From: Vicinamibacteria bacterium
Lineage (GTDB): Bacteria > Acidobacteriota > Vicinamibacteria > Fen-336
Assembly: GCA_023701125.1 (NCBI GenBank)
Contig: JAMPXO010000032.1
Coordinates: 1-42,627, forward strand
Direction of reading: 5' to 3'
DNA length: 42,627 nt
Within the stretch, counting starts at the first letter, position 1. The number at the start of each line of letters is the position of its first letter. Of the stretch, positions 39,146 through 42,627 are shown one piece after another. The position numbers and the translations under genes were made by a program. The notes below the pieces were generated by a model. The model searched no databases and had not been told where the DNA came from. It worked only from the letters and a program-made list of their open reading frames with translations.

Positions 39146-39286
39146 CAGAACCCTCCGTTGCGAAGGAGAACGACGTCCGCCGAGGGCCGATTCCCCGGGC
39201 GTGCCAGAATGGCGATCGCCCTCCATGAGTTCGCCTGGAATCGAACGGCACCCGCGTGCGTTCCCCCACACGAGGACGTGGTCCGC

Positions 39287-39784
39287 GTGACCCGCGAGGA
39301 GCGGTTCCTCGAAGAAGCCCGTCCCCACTTCCGCGCCATGTACGGAACTGCCCTGCGCCTGACCCGCAACCCGGCCGACGCGGAAGACCTGGTCCAGGAC
39401 ACGCTGTTGCGCGCGTTCCGCGGCCTCGCCGGCTACACGCCGGGCACCAACGCCCGCGCCTGGCTGTTCACGATCCTGCACCGCGCCCGGCTCGACACGG
39501 TGCGACGCGAGGCGCGGCGGCCGGTCAACGTGGAACTGGAGGAGGCGGACGCGCCGGTGCCGCCCCCGCAGGACCTGCTGGCGCGAGGCCAGGAGGACGT
39601 GGAGGCCGCGCTGGGCCAGGTGCCCGAGGTCTACCGGGGAGCGCTGCTGCTGCGCGACGTCGAGGAGTTCAGCTACGAGGAGATCGCCCGCATGCTCGAC
39701 GTCCCCGTCGGCACGGTGATGTCGCGAATCCACCGCGGGCGCCGCCTGCTGCGCGCCGCGCTCGCCGTCGGGAACCCGGCATGA
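39287..39784 (+). CDS. ECF-type RNA polymerase sigma factor
   Basis: A 165-residue protein with the two ECF domains: sigma-2 (AMYGTALRLTRNPADAEDLVQD, TNARAWLFTILHRARLD) and sigma-4 with its helix-turn-helix (YEEIARMLDVPVGTVMSRIHRGRRLL). It redirects RNA polymerase to stress or envelope genes. The start is uncertain: the GTG at 39287 has GAGGA about ten bases upstream, and in-frame starts also exist at 39278 and 39209. The stop overlaps the anti-sigma ATG (ATGA), so the two are made together. The divergent DM13/beta-barrel pair is a natural candidate target. Confidence 0.87.
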   Translation: MTREERFLEEARPHFRAMYGTALRLTRNPADAEDLVQDTLLRAFRGLAGYTPGTNARAWLFTILHRARLDTVRREARRPVNVELEEADAPVPPPQDLLARGQEDVEAALGQVPEVYRGALLLRDVEEFSYEEIARMLDVPVGTVMSRIHRGRRLLRAALAVGNPA

Positions 39785-40518
39785 CCTGCGCGCCCGAGAA
39801 GGTGACGGCCCTGGTCGACGCCGCGCTCGACGCCGTCGAGGCGGAGGTGCTGCGCGCCCACCTCGCCCTGTGCCCCGCTTGTGCCGAGCAGGCGGAGGCC
39901 GAGCGCGTGCTGCGCGCCCGGCTGCACGAGTTGCCCGGGCCGGAGTTGCCCGCGGGCTTCGAACTGCGGATGCGGAATGCCGTGCGGCCGCGCCGGGTCC
40001 CGCTGCTGGCCGCGTTGCTGCCGCTCGCCGCCATGCTGGTAGTCGCGGTCTGGGCCCGCGGCGCGGCGCCGGTGGTGGCGCTGGCCCTCGCCCTCGACCA
40101 CGACAAGTGTTTCGCCCACGACCCGCTGCCCGCCCACGTGTGGAGCGACGACCCCGACGTCGTCGCGGCCTGGTTCGAGGAGCGCGGCAGTCGATTGCCG
40201 GTGGTCCCGCGGCAGGCGGCCGGCCTCGAACTCGTCGGCGCCCGCTTCTGCCCGCTGCTCACGCTGACCAGCGCTCCCCACCTCTATTACGCCTCCGCGG
40301 AGCACCAGGTCTCGCTGTTCGTCGTGCCCCACGGCGTGCGCCTGCCGCCCGCGCTGCGCTCGGCCGTGCTGCGACGGCGCGCCGTCCAGTTGTTGCGAGT
40401 GGCCGGCACGACGGTCGGCATCGTCGGCGACCGCGAAGAAGAGGTCGTCGCCTTCCGCCGCAGCTTCGAGCAGATGATCGCCCGCCGCCTCGGACCGGGA
40501 GCCATCGAGCCACTCTGA
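39781..40518 (+). CDS. zinc-finger anti-sigma factor with extracytoplasmic domain
   Basis: A 245-residue membrane protein. Residues 1-40 are a zf-HC2-type ZAS motif (H27, C31 and C34 in AHLALCPACAEQ, plus an upstream Cys). A membrane helix lies at about 75-95 (LLAALLPLAAMLVVAVW). The C-terminal part (about 105-240) is extracytoplasmic and contains DHDKCFAHD, an ARFCPLLTL stretch and several His, which could bind a metal or respond to redox; this is inference. It should hold the ECF sigma factor inactive at the membrane until a signal arrives. ATG start overlapping the sigma stop. Confidence 0.82.
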   Translation: MTCAPEKVTALVDAALDAVEAEVLRAHLALCPACAEQAEAERVLRARLHELPGPELPAGFELRMRNAVRPRRVPLLAALLPLAAMLVVAVWARGAAPVVALALALDHDKCFAHDPLPAHVWSDDPDVVAAWFEERGSRLPVVPRQAAGLELVGARFCPLLTLTSAPHLYYASAEHQVSLFVVPHGVRLPPALRSAVLRRRAVQLLRVAGTTVGIVGDREEEVVAFRRSFEQMIARRLGPGAIEPL

Positions 40519-40530
40519 TCGACGCTCCGG

Positions 40531-40560
40531 TTGACCGCGGGGCTCGAGTGAAGCTATAAA
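40531..40560 (+). promoter_or_regulatory. sigma70 promoter of tRNA-Ala
   Basis: TTGACC (40531-40536, 5 of 6), 18-base spacer, TATAAA (40555-40560, 5 of 6), 17 bases before the tRNA. This is the closest match to consensus in the window. Confidence 0.75.
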
Positions 40561-40577
40561 TGACTCACCTCGTCTGT

Positions 40578-40653
40578 GGGGCTGTAGCGCAGTTGGGAGC
40601 GCGCGTGAATGGCATTCACGAGGTCGCCGGTTCGATCCCGGCCAGCTCCACCA
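40578..40653 (+). tRNA. tRNA-Ala (anticodon GGC)
   Basis: A 76-base cloverleaf. The acceptor stem GGGGCTG pairs with CAGCTCC and includes the G3:U70 pair that identifies alanine tRNAs. The D stem is GCGC/GCGC, the anticodon stem CGTGA/TCACG with loop ATGGCAT (U33, anticodon GGC), and the T stem GCCGG/CCGGC with TTCGATC. The 3' CCA is encoded. It decodes GCC, the likely favoured Ala codon at this GC content. Confidence 0.97.
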
Positions 40654-40671
40654 ATCCTTCCTCTCGAGGCC

Positions 40672-40690
40672 GAGGCGTGAACGACGCCTC
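40672..40690. terminator. possible hairpin between tRNA-Ala and pgi
   Basis: A 7-base stem GAGGCGT/ACGCCTC with a 5-base loop, between two genes that run toward each other. There is no T run on either side, so its role as a terminator is uncertain. Confidence 0.35.
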
Positions 40691-40702
40691 CGGGTACCTG
40701 GG

Positions 40703-42403
40703 TCAGGCCAGGGCCCGTGTCAGCGCCGCGCTGATGCGCTCCAGTCCGGCCGTGGGATCCCCGTGCAGGTGCACGCGCAGGGCGCGGCGACCGCGCGCCG
40801 CGAGCACCTCGAAGTCCCCGCGGGCCTGGGCCGCCTTGACCACGCCGAAGCTGGCGCGCTGGCCGGGGACGGGCAGGTCGGCCGCGTCGTCGCAGGTGAT
40901 CTGCACGAAGACTCCGGTGTCCGGCCCGCCCTTGTAGGCCTGGCCGGTCGAGTGCAGGAAGCGCGGGCCGAAACCGACGCAGGTCGCGTGCCCCGTGGCC
41001 GTCAGCAGCGCGGTCCGCATCCCGAGCAGGACGCGCTCGTGGACCGGACTGCGGTCCAGGTAGGCGAGCAGCCCGACGTAGTCGGACGCGCGCAGGGTCG
41101 CCAGGTGAGCGCGCAACAGGCCGGCCAGATCCGAGGCGCCGGCCAGCGTCGACGCGTGGGCCGCGGGGGCGAACACGGACACCCCTTCCCCGCTCCACAG
41201 CGGCGCCTCTGCGGGCAGCGCTCCGGTCGCGTCGTACTCGTTCGTCAGCCGCCGCGTCTCGATCTTGCTGGCCTCGACGTCGGGCTGATCGAACGGGTGC
41301 ACGCCCATCACCGCGCCGGCCACGGCCGTCGCGACCTCCCATCGGAAGAACTCCGCGAACAGGTGCTGGCACTCGGGCACCTCGATGCGGCAGACAGGCA
41401 GACCGGCCGCGGCCAGCGCCTGCACGGCCGTGGTCGCGGGATCGACCTCACCGACGAGCCCCACGTGGACGAACAGGCGGTCGGCCCCGTAGCGGGCCGG
41501 CGCCGCCAGCGGCTCGCCATCGACGGGGATGATGGCCCGGCCCTGCTTGCCCGTGCTCTCGGCCACCAGTTGTTCGAGCCAGGCACCCAGCGCGCGGAGC
41601 CCCGGTGACAGCACGAGCGTCAGCTTGTCCTGCCCCGCCAGCGCCGCGTGGCCCAGCACCAGACCCAGCGCCACGCCGGGGTTGTCGAGCGCCGCTCGCT
41701 CTGGCGCGCAGGCCGCAGCCATCGCCTGGGCGTGCGCGATCAGCAGTCGCGTGTCGTGGCCGCACAGGGCCGCCGGCACCAACCCGAACGGCGACAGCGC
41801 CGAGAAGCGACCGCCGACGCTCTTGATGCCGCGGACCACGTGCCGATAGCCGTCGGCCGTGGCCGCGGCCTCCAGCTTCGAGCCGGGGTCCGTGACCGCC
41901 ATGCAGTGGCGGCCGGCCTGGTCGCCGAGCGCCGAGCGCAGCCACGCGAAGAAGTGCAGGCGCAGGATCTCGGGCTCGAGCGTGCTGCCGGACTTGCTCG
42001 CCACCAGCACCAGCGTGCGGGTCGGGTCGAGGCCGGCCGCGATGCGGCGGACCTGTGCAGGGTCGGTGCTGTCGAGCACGTGCAGGTGCGGCGCGCCCAC
42101 GATCGTCGGCAGCGTGGCCGCCACCACCTCGGGGCCGAGGCTGGAGCCGCCCATGCCGAGCAGCAGCACGTCCGAGAAGCCGCGCGCGTCTTCGGCCAGC
42201 GCCATCAGCGCGTCGGCCCCGATGCCCGGCGCGGTCGGCAGGTCGAGCCAGCCCAGCCACGCCGCCTCGTCGCTTCCGGTCCACAGGCTCGCGTCGCGGG
42301 CCCACAGGCGGGCGGTCCCGCGCGCCGCGTCCCACGCCGCCGCCCCGCCCTCGACGCGCGCGCGCAAGGCCGGCGACAGCCTGCCCAGCATCAGGCCGTT
42401 CAT
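40703..42403 (-). CDS. pgi: glucose-6-phosphate isomerase
   Basis: A 566-residue enzyme interconverting glucose-6-phosphate and fructose-6-phosphate. Visible motifs are [14 protein letters not shown], the [10 protein letters not shown] sugar-phosphate loop, [17 protein letters not shown], the active-site [12 protein letters not shown], and near the end [16 protein letters not shown]. The [11 protein letters not shown] and [10 protein letters not shown] forms match the isomerase half of transaldolase-isomerase fusion proteins more than E. coli Pgi, but there is no transaldolase domain here. The ATG at 42403 overlaps the stop of the preceding rpiB gene (ATGA), linking glycolysis and the pentose phosphate pathway in one transcript. 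Confidence 0.92.
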   Translation of the reverse strand: MNGLMLGRLSPALRARVEGGAAAWDAARGTARLWARDASLWTGSDEAAWLGWLDLPTAPGIGADALMALAEDARGFSDVLLLGMGGSSLGPEVVAATLPTIVGAPHLHVLDSTDPAQVRRIAAGLDPTRTLVLVASKSGSTLEPEILRLHFFAWLRSALGDQAGRHCMAVTDPGSKLEAAATADGYRHVVRGIKSVGGRFSALSPFGLVPAALCGHDTRLLIAHAQAMAAACAPERAALDNPGVALGLVLGHAALAGQDKLTLVLSPGLRALGAWLEQLVAESTGKQGRAIIPVDGEPLAAPARYGADRLFVHVGLVGEVDPATTAVQALAAAGLPVCRIEVPECQHLFAEFFRWEVATAVAGAVMGVHPFDQPDVEASKIETRRLTNEYDATGALPAEAPLWSGEGVSVFAPAAHASTLAGASDLAGLLRAHLATLRASDYVGLLAYLDRSPVHERVLLGMRTALLTATGHATCVGFGPRFLHSTGQAYKGGPDTGVFVQITCDDAADLPVPGQRASFGVVKAAQARGDFEVLAARGRRALRVHLHGDPTAGLERISAALTRALA

Positions 42404-42627
42404 GCTCCCTCCCGCATCGCCCGCTCCAGCGCCAGCACCTTGGCCAGCCGCTTCGCGTGGCGCTCCTCGTTGGTGTAGCGCGCGTCGAGGAAGGCGCGCA
42501 GCACTTCCTGGGCGACGGCAGCGCCGATCACCCGCGCGCCCATCACCAGCACGTTGACGTCGTCGTGCTCGACGCACTGGTGGCCCGAGTAGGTGTCGTG
42601 GCACAGGCCCGCACGAGCGCCGAAGAC
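42400..42627 (-). CDS. rpiB: ribose-5-phosphate isomerase B, C-terminal part (5' truncated by window)
   Basis: Only the last 75 residues are present, open to the window edge. They read [19 protein letters not shown], then [11 protein letters not shown] and a final [14 protein letters not shown] helix, which is the end of RpiB. The EHDDVN motif and the following segment match housekeeping RpiB proteins. Its stop overlaps the pgi ATG. This is a second RpiB distinct from the extended one at 7978-8613, whose active-site loop is altered. The active-site Cys region of this copy is outside the window. Confidence 0.88.
   Translation of the reverse strand, partial: VFGARAGLCHDTYSGHQCVEHDDVNVLVMGARVIGAAVAQEVLRAFLDARYTNEERHAKRLAKVLALERAMREGA

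Noticed and set aside
40672-40690. Confident rho-independent terminator
   Set aside because: The stem is good but no T run follows on either strand, so it is listed at low confidence only.

Overview
The window is a GC-rich, gene-dense bacterial chromosome segment. An outer-membrane polysaccharide exporter, a Wzc-type tyrosine kinase, a WaaL/Wzy-type ligase, lipoproteins and a beta-barrel protein point to a Gram-negative (diderm) host. Ser/Thr kinases with an N-terminal zinc ribbon, a J-like/HTH protein beside a MinD ATPase, and a nucleotide-transporter-like protein with HEAT repeats would suit Acidobacteriota or Myxococcota. I lean to Acidobacteriota, but the sequence alone does not settle it. 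I see no phage, insertion sequence, CRISPR array or rRNA. One tRNA-Ala(GGC) is present.

Layout. 1-5311: end of a MacB-type permease, then a divergent set that looks like murein-peptide salvage: dipeptide epimerase on the minus strand; DUF819 membrane protein, family 5 solute-binding protein and beta-lactamase-fold serine hydrolase on the plus strand. 5323-7943: lysA coupled to an AGCS amino-acid symporter. 7978-9494: a two-gene operon of a modified RpiB and DeoC. Both carry N-terminal extensions that look like bacterial-microcompartment (BMC) signals, although no shell gene is present; this is the most unusual item in the window. 9508-11755: secreted protein, MinD-like ATPase and J-like/HTH protein. 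11863-16374: Asp-rich lipoprotein, O-antigen ligase-like protein and a large Ser/Thr kinase. 16701-21334: surface protein with a poly-Thr run, and a Wzc/Wza pair. 21384-28183: a five-gene minus-strand operon of cysteine dioxygenase, large hybrid histidine kinase, MoeB-rhodanese, YqeC and XdhC, linking sulfur/selenium chemistry to molybdenum-enzyme maturation. 28252-33774: small membrane proteins and an operon of ferritin-like protein, transporter-HEAT protein and double cyclic-nucleotide-binding protein. 33843-37756: receiver-like protein with a 5'-nucleotidase, sulfurtransferase, DUF4412-like protein and HTH regulator. 37842-40518: beta-barrel and DM13 lipoprotein divergent from an ECF sigma/anti-sigma pair. 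40531-42627: tRNA-Ala, then pgi preceded by a second, ordinary rpiB that runs off the window.

Starts and regulation. Operons are very tight: about 16 junctions are 4-base ATGA/GTGA/TTGA overlaps, so GTG and TTG starts are common. Several first genes have a -10-like hexamer only 5-9 bases before the start codon and no Shine-Dalgarno, which suggests leaderless mRNAs. I used this to choose some starts. Other genes have clear Shine-Dalgarno sequences. Domain calls come from reading motifs by eye; no database search was run.
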